Assembly: GCF_001942405.1 (NCBI RefSeq)
Contig: NZ_MKKA01000014.1
Coordinates: 1 to 59,923 of the forward strand
Origin: Ornithinimicrobium sp. CNJ-824
Lineage (GTDB): Bacteria > Actinomycetota > Actinomycetes > Actinomycetales > Dermatophilaceae
Direction: 5' to 3'
Length of the DNA stretch: 59,923 bases
Part shown: positions 33,182 through 45,532 of the stretch, piece after piece
Layout: every line of letters begins with the position of its first letter
How positions within the stretch are numbered: position 1 is the first letter of the stretch
Translations under genes and position numbers: made by a program
The notes under the pieces: model-generated
What the model was told of the DNA's origin: nothing
Seen by the model: only the letters and a program-made list of their open reading frames with translations
The model's database searches: none

Positions 33182-33646
33182 CTACAGCCCGCGGACCGCC
33201 TCGTGCAGCAGCCCGATCGGCCGCTCCTCGCCCGGGCCGTGGACCAGGCTCCAGGTGACCACCCGGTCGGGGTCCACCAGGAAGGTGCCTCGCGTCGCCG
33301 CGCCGGTGCCCTCGTCGAGCACCCCGTAGGAACGGGCGGCGCGACCGTGCGGCCAGAAGTCCGACAGCAGCGGGAAGCGGTAGCCCTCCTGGGCGGCCCA
33401 CGCGCGCAGCGAGGAGGTGGGGTCGCACGATACGCCCACGACCTGCACCCGGTCGTTGACGAACTCGTCGATGTTGAGCTGGATCTCGAGCAGCTCCCCG
33501 GTGCAGATGGAGGAGAAGGCGAACGGGAAGAACACCACCAGCAGGTGCCGGTCGGCCACGAGCTCCGGCAGCAGCCGCCGTTCCCCGTGCTGGTCGGGCA
33601 GGTCCAGCTCGGGCGCGCGGTCGCCCACCCGGGGGACGGTCGTCAC
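33182..33646 (-). CDS. Peroxiredoxin, AhpE type (1-Cys)
   Basis: A 154-residue AhpC/TSA-fold peroxidase. The peroxidatic Cys is in FFPFAFSSICTGELLEIQ near residue 48; Phe-Pro and the Ser/Thr-x-x-Cys pattern are normal. No clear resolving Cys occurs at the AhpC position; a second Cys sits in VGVSCDPT. The gene order with DUF3052 and aceE matches mycobacterial ahpE-Rv2239c-aceE. GTG 33646 overlaps the DUF3052 stop, so the two are coupled. Confidence 0.92.
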   Translation of the reverse strand: MTTVPRVGDRAPELDLPDQHGERRLLPELVADRHLLVVFFPFAFSSICTGELLEIQLNIDEFVNDRVQVVGVSCDPTSSLRAWAAQEGYRFPLLSDFWPHGRAARSYGVLDEGTGAATRGTFLVDPDRVVTWSLVHGPGEERPIGLLHEAVRGL

Positions 33647-34077
33647 CGACGACCCACGAGCCGCTGACCCACCCAGGAGCCCAGGGGCACCGCTCCCGAG
33701 GCCGACAGCGAGCACGTGGTGCAGGCCTCCTGCACCTCGTGCGCGGCCACCCGGTCCGGGCGCCCCGCCCCGGGTGTGAGCAGGGCGATGAACCCGCCGT
33801 CCTCCAGCGTCGTGAGGGCGTCGACGAGCTCGTCGGCCAGGTCGCCGTCGCCGTCGCGCCACCACAGCAGGACGACGTCGACGACCCCGTCGTAGTCCTC
33901 CCCCTCGAGCGGCCCCTCCACGAGGGCCTCGACGGCCGCCCGCAGGTCCTCCTCGACGTCGTCGTCGTCGCCGTACTCCACCACGATCTGGCCGGGGGCG
34001 AAGCCCAGCCGTCGGGCGGGCCCGACGAGCGGGCCTGCGTCCGTGCCGATCTCGTTCACGTTCCTCTCACCGTCCAT
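33643..34077 (-). CDS. DUF3052 family protein
   Basis: A 144-residue actinobacterial protein with [32 protein letters not shown] followed by [26 protein letters not shown], both DUF3052 hallmarks. The function is unknown. ATG 34077 lies 7 bp after a TGTAGT hexamer, suggesting a leaderless mRNA. GTG 34059 behind GAGAGG is an alternative. It is divergent from aceE and coupled to the peroxiredoxin gene. Confidence 0.85.
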   Translation of the reverse strand: MDGERNVNEIGTDAGPLVGPARRLGFAPGQIVVEYGDDDDVEEDLRAAVEALVEGPLEGEDYDGVVDVVLLWWRDGDGDLADELVDALTTLEDGGFIALLTPGAGRPDRVAAHEVQEACTTCSLSASGAVPLGSWVGQRLVGRR

Positions 34078-34216
34078 GGTGGGGACTACACAACTAGAGG
34101 GTGGGCCGGATGTAAAGGCGGCGCCCCAAGGTTCCCGGGCCGGTGCGGACCGACCGGACGTCCGGTCGCCCCGGCGTGACAGACTGGCACCGTCACCACG
34201 ACGGAAAGGTTGCCCC

Positions 34217-36976
<2,760 letters not shown>

Positions 36977-37062
36977 GAACGGCACCTTCGCACGCCCGGG
37001 CGGGGCGGCCGGTGCGACTGCCGGCCGCCCCGCCCCGTGCGTGCGGTCACTAGGCTGGACCG

Positions 37063-38244
37063 GTGCACCCCTCCCCGCCTCCGGGCTCGACCGGTCGCCC
37101 CGAGCCCCTGCAGCGACGCGCAGGAGAGCTGGCGACCCGGGTCACGCGGAGGATGGCCGAGGAGCACGACTGGTTCACGGCGCTGAGCCCCGACGACCGC
37201 TCCTGGGTCGGTCTGATCGCCCAGGGGGGGATCACCAACCTGCTCACCTGGTATGCCGCTGGAGCCCCCGAGCGCAGCGTCTCGGGGGACCCGTTCGCCG
37301 CAGCCCCCCGTGCCCTGGCCCAGACCATCTCCCTGCGGCAGGCCCTGGACCTGACCCGGACGGCGGTGGCGACCGTCGAGGACGCCGTCGACGACCTGGT
37401 GGGGGCGGAGGAACGCCCCCGCCTGCGGGAGGCGGTGCTGCGCTACTCGCGGGACGTGGCGTTCGCCGCGGCCACGGTGTACGCGAGGGCCGCGGAGCAG
37501 CGGGGCGGCTGGGACGCGCGGCTGGAGTCCCTGGTCGTCCACGCGATCGTGCGGGGCGAGGCCGACGACACCCTGGCCTCCCGGGCCGCCGAGCTGGGCT
37601 GGGAGGACGTGACCGGGGTGGCCGTCGTCGTCGGGTCCCTGCCCGAGGGCGGGTCCGGACCTGCCCTCGACGGGGTCCGGTCCGCGGCGCAGCGGGCGGG
37701 ACGGCACGTGCTCACCGCGGCCCTGGGACGCCGGCTGGTGTGCGTGCTCGGCGGGACGGACGACCCCCTGTCCGACGCCAATGTCCTCGCGCCGCTCCTC
37801 GGGCGCGGCCCCGTCGTCGTCGGCCCGCGGGTCCCCCACCTGTTCGCGGCCGGCCGCAGCGTGCGCGCCGCCCTCTCGGCCTGCGACGCCGCGCCCGGCT
37901 GGCGGGAGGCCCCCCGGCCCGTGGGCGCCGACGACCTGCTCCCCGAGCGCGCCCTGCTGGGCGAGCAGCCCGCCCGCCGGATGCTCAGCGACCGGGTCTA
38001 CCGTCCGTTGCGGGACCACCCCTCCCCTCTGCTGGAGACCGTCCAGGCCTACCTGGACCACGGCCGCGCCCTCGAGGCCACCGCCCGGTCGCTCTTCCTG
38101 CACCCCAACACGGTCAGGTACCGCCTGCGAAGGGTGGCGGACGTCGTCGCCCTCGATCCCCACGACCCCCGGGACGCCTGGGTGCTGCAGGTCGCGCTCG
38201 CCCTGGGGCGGATGACGGGTCGGGACCGCCGGCCCGCCCACTGA
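37063..38244 (+). CDS. fasR: PucR-type HTH regulator, probable activator of fatty-acid synthesis (FasR-like)
   Basis: A 393-residue protein. The C-terminus (about 325-385) is a PucR-type HTH: LLETVQAYLDHGRALEATARSLFLHPNTVRYRLRRV. A GGDEF-like middle region lies upstream. The position between aceE and fabD matches the Streptomyces regulator shown to activate the fabD-fabH-acpP-fabF operon, and mycobacterial Rv2242. GTG 37063 lies 6 bp after TAGGCT, supporting a leaderless start. Ligand unknown. Confidence 0.88.
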   Translation: MHPSPPPGSTGRPEPLQRRAGELATRVTRRMAEEHDWFTALSPDDRSWVGLIAQGGITNLLTWYAAGAPERSVSGDPFAAAPRALAQTISLRQALDLTRTAVATVEDAVDDLVGAEERPRLREAVLRYSRDVAFAAATVYARAAEQRGGWDARLESLVVHAIVRGEADDTLASRAAELGWEDVTGVAVVVGSLPEGGSGPALDGVRSAAQRAGRHVLTAALGRRLVCVLGGTDDPLSDANVLAPLLGRGPVVVGPRVPHLFAAGRSVRAALSACDAAPGWREAPRPVGADDLLPERALLGEQPARRMLSDRVYRPLRDHPSPLLETVQAYLDHGRALEATARSLFLHPNTVRYRLRRVADVVALDPHDPRDAWVLQVALALGRMTGRDRRPAH

Positions 38245-38267
38245 GACCACGACCGGCACCACCGTCT

Positions 38268-38312
38268 TTGGAGGATTCCTCCAAGGGCACTCCCTGGTTC
38301 TCGTCGAGAACC
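38268..38312 (+). promoter_or_regulatory. Two different perfect 17-bp palindromes upstream of fabD
   Basis: TTGGAGGATTCCTCCAA (38268-38284) and GGTTCTCGTCGAGAACC (38296-38312) are each perfect 8-bp inverted repeats around one T, 11 bp apart. They lie about 40-85 bp before the presumed fabD transcription start (-10 CAGAGT at 38340-38345). That is the expected place for an activator such as the adjacent FasR-like protein. Which protein binds which palindrome is not known from sequence. Confidence 0.65.
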
Positions 38313-38352
38313 CTGAGGCCGATCCGGGTCCTCGGCGGGCAGAGTGGGGGTC

Positions 38353-39375
38353 GTGCTCGTCATCGTCGCGCCCGGACAGGGCTCCCAGGCCCCTGGCTTC
38401 CTCTCCCCCTGGCTGGAGCTTCCCGGCCTCGTGGACCGGCTCGGCCGGCTCTCGGAGGTCGCCGGGACCGACCTGGTGGCTCACGGCACCGTCTCGGACG
38501 CGGAGACCATCAAGGACACGGCCGTGGCCCAGCCCCTCATCGTCGGCTCCGGGCTGGTCTGCCTGTCGGCGCTGGGAACGGCGGCCACGACCGAGGGCGC
38601 CCCGCTGCTCGACCTGGTCGGCGCGACGGCCGGCCATTCCGTCGGGGAGATCACGGCGGCGGCGATCGCGGGGGTGCTCACCGACGACGAGGCGACGGCT
38701 TTCGTCCGCGAGCGGGGACTGGGCATGGCCGAGGCCTCGGCCGCCGCGGCGACCGGCATGAGCGCCGTCGTCGGCGGCGAGCCCGTCGAGGTGCTCTCGA
38801 CCCTGGAGTCCCTCGGTCTGACGGCGGCCAACAACAACGGTGCCGGCCAGGTCGTGGCCGCCGGCACGCTGGACCAGCTCTCCGCCCTCTCCGACGCCCC
38901 GCCCGCACGGGCCCGGGTCATCCCCCTCCAGGTTGCCGGGGCCTTCCACACGCGGCACATGCAGCCGGCGGTGGAGCGGCTGAGCAGGCACGCGCGCGAG
39001 CTCGCCCCGATGGACCCGTCGCTGCCGCTGCTGTCGAACGCCGACGGCCGCGTGGTGGACGACGGGCAGGAGGTGCTCCGCCGGCTGGTGCAGCAGGTCT
39101 CCAGCCCGGTGCGCTGGGACCTGACGATGGAGACGTTCGTCTCGATGGGCGTCACCGGTCTGATCGAGCTCCCCCCGGCCGGCACCCTGGTCGGTCTGGC
39201 CAAGCGCGGCCTGCGCGGGGTGGAGACCCTCGCCCTGCGCACCCCCGACGACCTCGACGAGGCCCGCCGCATGGTCCGCGACCACGGCCGGCCCCGGGAC
39301 GCCGTCGCGACGGACGGATCCGCCCACCCCCCCACCCAGTCGCCGCGGCTGCACCCTCAGGAGGACACCCCGTGA
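38353..39375 (+). CDS. fabD: Malonyl-CoA:ACP S-malonyltransferase
   Basis: Loads malonate onto ACP for type II fatty-acid synthesis. A 340-residue acyltransferase with [15 protein letters not shown] at the N-terminus, the nucleophile in [15 protein letters not shown] near residue 95, and AGAFHTRHM with the catalytic His near residue 200. GTG 38353 is chosen because CAGAGT ends 7 bp upstream and the conserved start follows; GTG 38344 is in frame. The stop overlaps the fabH GTG. Confidence 0.95.
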   Translation: MLVIVAPGQGSQAPGFLSPWLELPGLVDRLGRLSEVAGTDLVAHGTVSDAETIKDTAVAQPLIVGSGLVCLSALGTAATTEGAPLLDLVGATAGHSVGEITAAAIAGVLTDDEATAFVRERGLGMAEASAAAATGMSAVVGGEPVEVLSTLESLGLTAANNNGAGQVVAAGTLDQLSALSDAPPARARVIPLQVAGAFHTRHMQPAVERLSRHARELAPMDPSLPLLSNADGRVVDDGQEVLRRLVQQVSSPVRWDLTMETFVSMGVTGLIELPPAGTLVGLAKRGLRGVETLALRTPDDLDEARRMVRDHGRPRDAVATDGSAHPPTQSPRLHPQEDTP

Positions 39376-40420
39376 CCCCTACCCGTCCCGGTCGTCCCGT
39401 CCCCACGCTGACGAGCCCGCAGACCCTCCGGCACGCCCGGATCCTCGGCCTGGGCGGCTACCGCCCCGAGCGCGTGGTGACCAACGAGGAGATCTGCCGC
39501 TACATCGACTCCTCGGACGAGTGGATCCAGCAGCGGTCCGGCATCGTCACCCGCCGGTTCGCCCGGCCGGACGAGACGGTGGTCGACATGGCCGAGGCCG
39601 CCTCGCGGCAGGCCATCGACCGGGCCGGGATCGACCCGGGACAGATCGGCGCGGTCATCATGGCCACGGTCACCCACCCCTACCAGACGCCGGCCGCCGC
39701 GCCCGAGCTCGGCCACCGCCTCGGGATCCCCGACCCGGCCGCCTTCGACATCTCGGCCGCCTGCGCCGGCTACTGCCACGGCATCTCGCTGGCCAACGAC
39801 ATGGTGCGCGCCGGGACGGTCGACCACGTCCTCGTCGTGGGGGTGGAGAAGCTGTCCGACTTCACGGACAAGCACGACCGGGGTTCGGCGTTCATCTTCG
39901 GCGATGGGGCGGGGGCCGCGGTCGTGGGGGTCTCCGACACGCCCGGCATCGGGCCCACCCTGTGGGGCAGCCTGGGCGACAAGACCGACGTGATCACCCA
40001 GCGCGAGCCCTGGACCGAGCTGCGCCCGGCGATGGAGGACCCCTCCCACCACGGGGAGATCGCCTGGCCCTCCTTCGTCATGCAGGGGCAGACCGTCTTC
40101 CGGTGGGCGGTGTTCTCCATGGCCCAGGTCGCGATCGACACGGTGGCTGCGGCCCGGATCACCACCGAGGACCTGGACGCCTTCGTCCCCCATCAGGCCA
40201 ACATGCGCATCACCGACGCATGATCAAGGCGCTCAAGCTGCCCGCCCACGTGCCGGTGGCGCGGGACATCGCCGAGACCGGCAACACCTCAGCGGCCTCG
40301 ATCCCGCTGGCCATGTCGCGGATGCTCGACGAGGGGGAGGCACCGCACGGTGGCCTCGCCCTCCAGATCGGCTTCGGCGCGGGCCTGGTCTACGCCGCCC
40401 AGGTCGTGGTGATGCCATGA
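39372..40420 (+). pseudogene. fabH: 3-oxoacyl-ACP synthase III, frameshifted near its 3' end
   Basis: FabH condenses an acyl-CoA primer with malonyl-ACP and so sets the branched or straight chain start. Catalytic residues are Cys in [12 protein letters not shown], His in VPHQANMRI and Asn in ETGNTSAAS. The last two lie on either side of a break at 40219: GACGCATGATC should read GACGCCATGATC, and the shift creates a false TGA. Repaired length is about 350 residues. The essential role suggests sequence error. The GTG start overlaps the fabD stop (GTGA). Confidence 0.95.
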
Positions 40421-40537
40421 CCGCCACCCCTGGCCGGACCGGCGCGACGACGTCGCCGGGGACCGGCCTCAGGACCTGACCACCCGAGGCCCGGCGGGAC
40501 GCACCCGGGTCATCCCCTCACCGAAGGAGCAGCACAC

Positions 40538-40786
40538 ATGGCCATGAGCGAGCAGGAGATCCTGGCGGGTCTCGCGGAGATCGTCAACGAGGAGACCGGG
40601 CTGGAGCAGGAGGAGGTCCAGATGGACAAGTCCTTCACCGAGGACCTGGACATCGACTCCCTGTCGATGATGACCATCGTGGTCAACGCCGAGGACAAGT
40701 TCGGCGTCCGGATCCCCGACGACGAGGTCAAGAACCTCACCCACGTGCGCGACGCCGTCACCTACATCGCCAACAACCAGGGCTGA
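40538..40786 (+). CDS. acpP: Acyl carrier protein
   Basis: An 82-residue acidic carrier protein. The phosphopantetheine attachment Ser is in EDLDIDSLSMMTIVVNAED near residue 43 (DSL motif). It starts at ATG 40538 behind GAAGGAG. It lies between fabH and fabF in the standard actinobacterial order. The 117 bp before it show nothing beyond a ribosome site. Confidence 0.98.
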   Translation: MAMSEQEILAGLAEIVNEETGLEQEEVQMDKSFTEDLDIDSLSMMTIVVNAEDKFGVRIPDDEVKNLTHVRDAVTYIANNQG

Positions 40787-40947
40787 GCCTGCCGGTCCCG
40801 GCGCGACCCGACAGGTCGCGCCGGGACGGCGCGGCACCCGTCGCTCAGGTCCTCCCCGGACCGGGCCGGAGCCCGCACCCCAGCCCACCCCATACCCCGT
40901 CCTGTCGGCGGCCCCGCCGCCGCGAACCTGCCCCGGAGGCCGTGCAG

Positions 40948-42208
40948 ATGTCCCCCAGCCCCAGCCCGACCCCCCGCCGCGTCGTCGTGACCGGCCTGGG
41001 CGCCACCACCCCCGTCGGCGGCACCGCCCCCGCCACCTGGGACGCGGTCCTGGCGGGCCGGTCCGGCGCCCGTCCCATCCCCCAGGAGTGGGTCGCCGAG
41101 CACGAGCTGCCGGTCACCTTCGCGGCGCAGATCCACACCCCGCCGAGCGAGGTGATGCGCAAGGTCGAGGTCCGCCGCAACGACCCCTCGGGGCAGTACG
41201 CCCTCCTCGCGTCCAGGGAGGCCTGGGCCGACGCGGGCAGCCCCGAGATCGAGCCCGAACGTCTCGGCGTGGCGGTCGGTTCCGGGATCGGCGGCGTCTG
41301 GACCCTGCTCGACCAGTGGGAGAACCTGCGCACCCGCGGGCCCCGCCGGGTGTTCCCGCTCACCGTCCCCATGCTCATGCCCAACGGGCCGGCCGCGGCG
41401 GTCTCCCTCGACCTGTCCGCGCGGGCCGGGGCGCACTGCCCCGTCAGCGCCTGCGCCTCGGGCGCGGAGGGGATGGGGCTGGCCTTCTCGATGATCCGCA
41501 GCGGACGCGCGGACATGATGGTCGCCGGGGGGACCGAGGCCGCCATCCACCCGCTCCCCATCGCCGCGTTCGCGGCGATGACCGCCCTGTCCTCGCGCAA
41601 CGACGACCCCGAGCGGGCCTCCCGCCCCTACGACGTGGACCGCGACGGGTTCGTCATGGCCGAGGGTGCAGCCGTCATGGTCCTCGAGGCCGAGGAGCAC
41701 GCGCTGGCCCGCGGCGCCCGCATCTACGCAGAGCTCGTCGCGTCGGCATGTCCAGCGACGCCTACCACATCACCGCCGGCGAGCCCGACGCGCCGGGGCC
41801 GCCCGCGCCATGGCCGAGGCGGTGGCCGACGCCGACCTGTCCATGGGCGACATCGGCCACATCAACGCCCACGCCACCTCCACGCCCGTGGGGGACGCCG
41901 CCGAGGCGCGCGCCATCCGGCGGGCTTTCGGCGACCACGCGGACCGCATCCCGGTCACCGCCACCAAGTCGATGACCGGGCACCTGCTGGGCGCGGCCGG
42001 GGCACTGGAGGCGGTCCTGACCGTGCAGACCCTGCATCAGCGTCAGGTGCCGGCCACGATCAACCTGGACCGGCAGGACCCCCAGATCGACCTGGACGTG
42101 GTCACCGGGGCCCCCCGTGCCCTGCCCGAGGGTGACCTGGCCGCGGTCAACAACTCCTTCGGCTTCGGCGGCGTCAACGTGGCGCTGGCCTTCCGCAGCC
42201 GCGGGTGA
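40948..42208 (+). pseudogene. fabF: 3-oxoacyl-ACP synthase II, frameshifted twice
   Basis: Elongating condensing enzyme of fatty-acid synthesis. The triad is visible: Cys in CPVSACASGAEG near residue 170, His in [12 protein letters not shown], and His in [12 protein letters not shown]. The N-terminal part reads VVVTGLGATTPVGG. Two single-base losses, near 41740 (GTCGGC read as GTCGC) and near 41798 (five G read as four), split the gene into three frames. Repair gives about 420 residues. ATG 40948 follows GGAGG; GTG 40942 is too close to it. Confidence 0.95.
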
Positions 42209-42243
42209 GGGTCCGGCCGCGGGCCGGGTAGGCTCGCCGTCCC

Positions 42244-43362
42244 ATGCACATCCTCCGCGTCGCCAACTTCGTCAGCCCGACGTCCGGTGGCATCAAGACC
42301 GCCCTGCGGGCGTGGGGGGAGCACTACCGGGAGCTGGGCCATGAGGCCTCGCTGATCATCCCCGGACCCGGTCCGGAGATCAGCCAGGAGGCCCAGGGGA
42401 CCGTCTACCGGGTGCCGGCCACCCCGGTGCCGGGCACCGGATACTCCCTGATGTTCGAGCGCCGGGCGCTGTCGCGACTGATGGATGCGGTGGCACCGGA
42501 CGCGCTGGAGGTGTCCGACCGGTCGACGACCCGATGGATGGGTCGCTGGGCCCGGCGTCGGGGTGTGGGGTCGGTGATGATCAGCCACGAGCACATGACC
42601 GGGATCCTGGTGCGCCGCACCCCGATCCCGGAGGGCGCGGCCGTCCGGGCCGCCGACCTGATCAACAGGCGCAGCGCGCACGACTACGACGCCATCGTCT
42701 GCCCGAGCCGGTTCGCGGCGGAGGAGTTCCACCGGAACGGCATCGACGCCCGGGTCGTCCCCCTGGGCGTCGACCTGGACACCTTCCGCCCGAGCCGGGA
42801 CCTCGCCACCTACCGGCCGCCCGGCCCCGGGGAGCCCCTCCGGCTGGTCCACTGCGGGCGCCTCTCCCCGGAGAAGCGGCCGGCGCTGTCCGTGGAGACC
42901 GTGCGGGAGCTGGTCAGGCGCGGGCACGACGTGGAGATGACCGTCTTCGGCCACGGGCCCATGCGGGAGGAGCTCATCGAGCGGGCCCGCGACCTGCCCG
43001 TCGTCTTCCACGCCTACATCACCGACCGGGCGGAGCTGGCCGCCCGGATGGGGACGGCCGACGTGGCCGTGGCCCCCGGGCCGCTGGAGACCTTCGGCCT
43101 GGCCGCCCTGGAGGTCCTCGCCTGCGGCGTGCCCGCCGTGTGCCCGGACGAGGGTGCGCTCCAGGAGGTGGTCGGGGACGCCGGCGTGGTGGCCCCGTCC
43201 ACCCCCGCGGCCTTCGCCGACGGCGTCGAGACGCTGCTCACCCGGCCCGGGGCCGCCCCCCGCGCCCGCGCTCAGGCCGAGCGGTTCAACTGGCGCGCGT
43301 CCGCCCAGGCCATGCTGGCCGTGCACGCCGAGGTCGCCGCGAGCCGTCCGCGCCCGGCCTGA
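42244..43362 (+). CDS. GT4 family glycosyltransferase
   Basis: A 372-residue GT-B fold enzyme. The N-terminal acceptor domain begins MHILRVANFVSPTSGGIKTA. The nucleotide-sugar domain has LVHCGRLSPEKRPALSVE near residue 200 and the E-x7-E motif in GPLETFGLAALEVLACGVPAV near residue 280. Substrates are unknown; cell-envelope glycolipids are plausible but unproven. TAGGCT lies 9 bp before the ATG. It follows fabF by 35 bp but may have its own promoter. Confidence 0.9.
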   Translation: MHILRVANFVSPTSGGIKTALRAWGEHYRELGHEASLIIPGPGPEISQEAQGTVYRVPATPVPGTGYSLMFERRALSRLMDAVAPDALEVSDRSTTRWMGRWARRRGVGSVMISHEHMTGILVRRTPIPEGAAVRAADLINRRSAHDYDAIVCPSRFAAEEFHRNGIDARVVPLGVDLDTFRPSRDLATYRPPGPGEPLRLVHCGRLSPEKRPALSVETVRELVRRGHDVEMTVFGHGPMREELIERARDLPVVFHAYITDRAELAARMGTADVAVAPGPLETFGLAALEVLACGVPAVCPDEGALQEVVGDAGVVAPSTPAAFADGVETLLTRPGAAPRARAQAERFNWRASAQAMLAVHAEVAASRPRPA

Positions 43363-43484
43363 CCCTGCTGCCCCCGGGCCTCACAGGCGGCCCTGGGCGA
43401 GCAGGTAGGTGCGCGGCGGACCGTCGTAGGGACGACGTCCCCTCGGACCCGCGGGGCCGCGGACCCACAGGACCCGCGGCCGTC

Positions 43485-44000
43485 TCAGCCGACCTTGTGC
43501 AACCAGGTGACGGGGGCTCCCTCGCCGGCGTGCCGGTAGACCTCGAGCTCGTCGTCCCAGGCGGAACCCAGGACACGGTCGAGCTCGGCCGCGAGCACGG
43601 CCGCGTTGCCCGCAGCCTGCTCGACGACCGTGCGCAACCGGTCCTCGTTGACGACGACGTCGCCGTTGGCGGACAGCCGCGCCTGGTGGATGCCGAGGGA
43701 GGGCGTGTGCGTCCACCGCATCCCGTCGCTGCCGCGGCTGGCTTCCTCGACGACCTCGTACCGCAGGCCGTCCCAGCCGCGCATCGCACTCGCGATGAGG
43801 GCACCGGTGCCCGCCTCACCGGTCCACGAGAACTCGGTGCGCACCAGCCCGGACTCGACCGGTTGGGGCACCCAGTCCAGGCTGACCCGCGTGTCGAGGA
43901 CCCCCTCCAGGGCCCAGTTGATGTGCGGGCACAGCGCAAGTGGCGCGGAGTGGACGAACACCACTCCGCGGGTCATGACTCGGGGCATGACGACGGACAT
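43485..44000 (-). CDS. DUF3145 family protein
   Basis: A 171-residue actinobacterial protein with TRGVVFVHSAPLALCPHINWALEGVLD and ALIASAMRGWDGLRYEV, the DUF3145 hallmarks. The function is unknown. The ATG at 44000 has a good AGGAGG site; a further in-frame ATG upstream lacks one. It has a recognisable promoter at 44092-44120. Genes of this family are often near fatty-acid synthesis genes, as here. Confidence 0.9.
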   Translation of the reverse strand: MSVVMPRVMTRGVVFVHSAPLALCPHINWALEGVLDTRVSLDWVPQPVESGLVRTEFSWTGEAGTGALIASAMRGWDGLRYEVVEEASRGSDGMRWTHTPSLGIHQARLSANGDVVVNEDRLRTVVEQAAGNAAVLAAELDRVLGSAWDDELEVYRHAGEGAPVTWLHKVG

Positions 44001-44091
44001 CCTGGCCTCCTGTGTGGTGAGGGACGTCTTCCCCAACGCCTCGTCACACGCCGGCCACCGGCATCGGACCCACCGTACGGTTATTCGTCAC

Positions 44092-44120
44092 ATTGTGCTC
44101 TGTCGTCACTCCAGTATCAA
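44092..44120 (-). promoter_or_regulatory. Promoter of the DUF3145 gene
   Basis: On the minus strand TTGATA (44115-44120) and CACAAT (44092-44097) are separated by exactly 17 bp, a good housekeeping sigma promoter. It would give a leader of about 85 nt before the ATG at 44000. The surrounding 44001-44406 has no protein gene; it holds this promoter and the divergent one at 44253. Confidence 0.6.
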
Positions 44121-44252
44121 GTGCGGCCGGTCACGACTCACCCAGCCCGGACGGCAGAGGTGATGGACGTCACGGACAGTGCGCTGACCAGCACAGATGC
44201 CGAGATGGACGGCTCGAACGGCAGGACGATCCACACGACACGCCGCAGGGAC

Positions 44253-44281
44253 TTGGCCATTTCGTGATCTTTTCGTAACCT
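44253..44281 (+). promoter_or_regulatory. Promoter of the NlpC/P60 gene
   Basis: TTGGCC (44253-44258), a 17-bp AT-rich spacer, and TAACCT (44276-44281) form a promoter candidate, giving a 5' leader of about 120 nt. The spacer end TTTTCGTAACC contains one GTAAC half-site of the kind bound by MtrA upstream of wall hydrolase genes; a second copy at standard spacing is not evident. I do not see a c-di-AMP riboswitch in the leader. Confidence 0.45.
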
Positions 44282-44406
44282 GATTCAGGCGCACCTGTCC
44301 CCGACCCTCCGGTACGCCCCCGCCCTGACCATGGCGCCCAGGTCCTCCCTGTGCCTGCGTGCCCCGCACAACGAGGTCGTGCCCCCCGCACGGCCCCGGA
44401 GGTTCT

Positions 44407-45363
44407 ATGAAGTTCACCGGCAAGCACCGCCTCTCCAGCACCGCACCGCGCAGCAGCGCCGCCGCACTGATGATCGGCGGCCTCGTGGCCGGCACGGTCG
44501 CCACGGCGGGCGCGGTCACCCTCAAGCAGGACCCCGGGACGTCGGACGACGTCGCCGCGGCCGTCACCGGTGACCTGGTCGGCGCCGTCCGCGACGCCGA
44601 GGCTCCGCCCGCCCCTTCCGAGGAGGCCGCCCAGCTGGCGAGCCTGCGCAGCGCGTCGCTCTCCGAGCTGCGTGACCAGGGCGCCGCGGACCGCAGCGAG
44701 GCCCGGGAGGCGCCCGAGGACGCCGCCACCGTGAGCACCCTGCTCGGCGACTCCGGCTTCTCGGCCCGTACGGTCGAGGTGGCCCCCGCCGAGGAGAGCC
44801 AGGAGCCCGCCCAGGACGCCCCGGTCCAGGAGGAGGCTGCTCCGGCCCAGGAGCAGCCGGCCCCCGTGCAGGAGCCGGCCCCCGTGCAGGAGCCGACCGC
44901 CCCCGCCCGGCAGGCGGAGCCCGAGCCCGAGCCGGTGCAGCAGACCCAGGTCCAGGCCGCCCCCGCGCAGCAGGCCGAGCCCGAGCCGGTGCAGCAGACC
45001 CAGCCCGTGCAGCAGGCGGCCCCCGCGCCGGTCGGCGGCTCCCTCCTCGGTATTGCGGCCAGCTACGTTGGTTACCCCTACGTGCTGTACGGCACCCCGC
45101 CGCAGGCCTTCGACTGCTCCGCCTACACCTGGTGGGTGTTCAAGCAGGCTGGTATCGACATCCCCCGCACCGTCGCCGGGCAGGAGGCCGCCGTCACCCG
45201 CGTGTCCAACCCTCAGCCCGGCGACCTCGTCTTCTACTACGACTTCTACCACGTCGGCATCTACGCCGGGAACGGCATGACGTACGAAGCCATGAACCCC
45301 AGCACCGACGTCCGCTACGGCCCCCTCATCACCTCCAACGTCTGGTACGGCCGCATCGGCTGA
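44407..45363 (+). CDS. Secreted NlpC/P60 peptidoglycan hydrolase
   Basis: A 318-residue exported cysteine peptidase that cleaves peptide stems of peptidoglycan. Residues 1-40 form a long signal peptide (basic start, hydrophobic AAALMIGGLVAGTVATAGAV). About 120-215 is a Pro/Gln/Glu-rich spacer of short repeats (APVQEP, EPEPVQQTQ), probably wall-spanning. The NlpC/P60 domain begins near 220: catalytic Cys237 in AFDCSAYTWW and His282 in FYHVGIYAG. It ends at a strong terminator. Confidence 0.95.
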   Translation: MKFTGKHRLSSTAPRSSAAALMIGGLVAGTVATAGAVTLKQDPGTSDDVAAAVTGDLVGAVRDAEAPPAPSEEAAQLASLRSASLSELRDQGAADRSEAREAPEDAATVSTLLGDSGFSARTVEVAPAEESQEPAQDAPVQEEAAPAQEQPAPVQEPAPVQEPTAPARQAEPEPEPVQQTQVQAAPAQQAEPEPVQQTQPVQQAAPAPVGGSLLGIAASYVGYPYVLYGTPPQAFDCSAYTWWVFKQAGIDIPRTVAGQEAAVTRVSNPQPGDLVFYYDFYHVGIYAGNGMTYEAMNPSTDVRYGPLITSNVWYGRIG

Positions 45364-45379
45364 CCGACCGCCGCTCCGC

Positions 45380-45413
45380 GAGGACCCCCCGACCGACCAG
45401 GTCGGGGGTCCTC
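45380..45413 (+). terminator. Terminator after the NlpC/P60 gene
   Basis: A GAGGACCCCC...GACC arm pairs with GGTCGGGGGTCCTC around a GACCA loop, with one bulged C. It lies 16 bp after the stop. There is no long U tract. Confidence 0.75.
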
Positions 45414-45532
45414 GTGCGTCCCGGCCGGACCCGAGGGGAGGCGGGATGCGCGGTCGGTGCCGGGCACCCGGCGGCTGCTGCGTGCTAACGTCGAGCATGC
45501 GCGTCTCCGACTGATCAGGAAGAGGCTCCTCG

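Noticed and set aside
44282..44406. c-di-AMP (ydaO-type) riboswitch upstream of the NlpC/P60 gene
   Set aside because: Such genes often have one, but I could not find the conserved junction sequences in this 125-nt leader.
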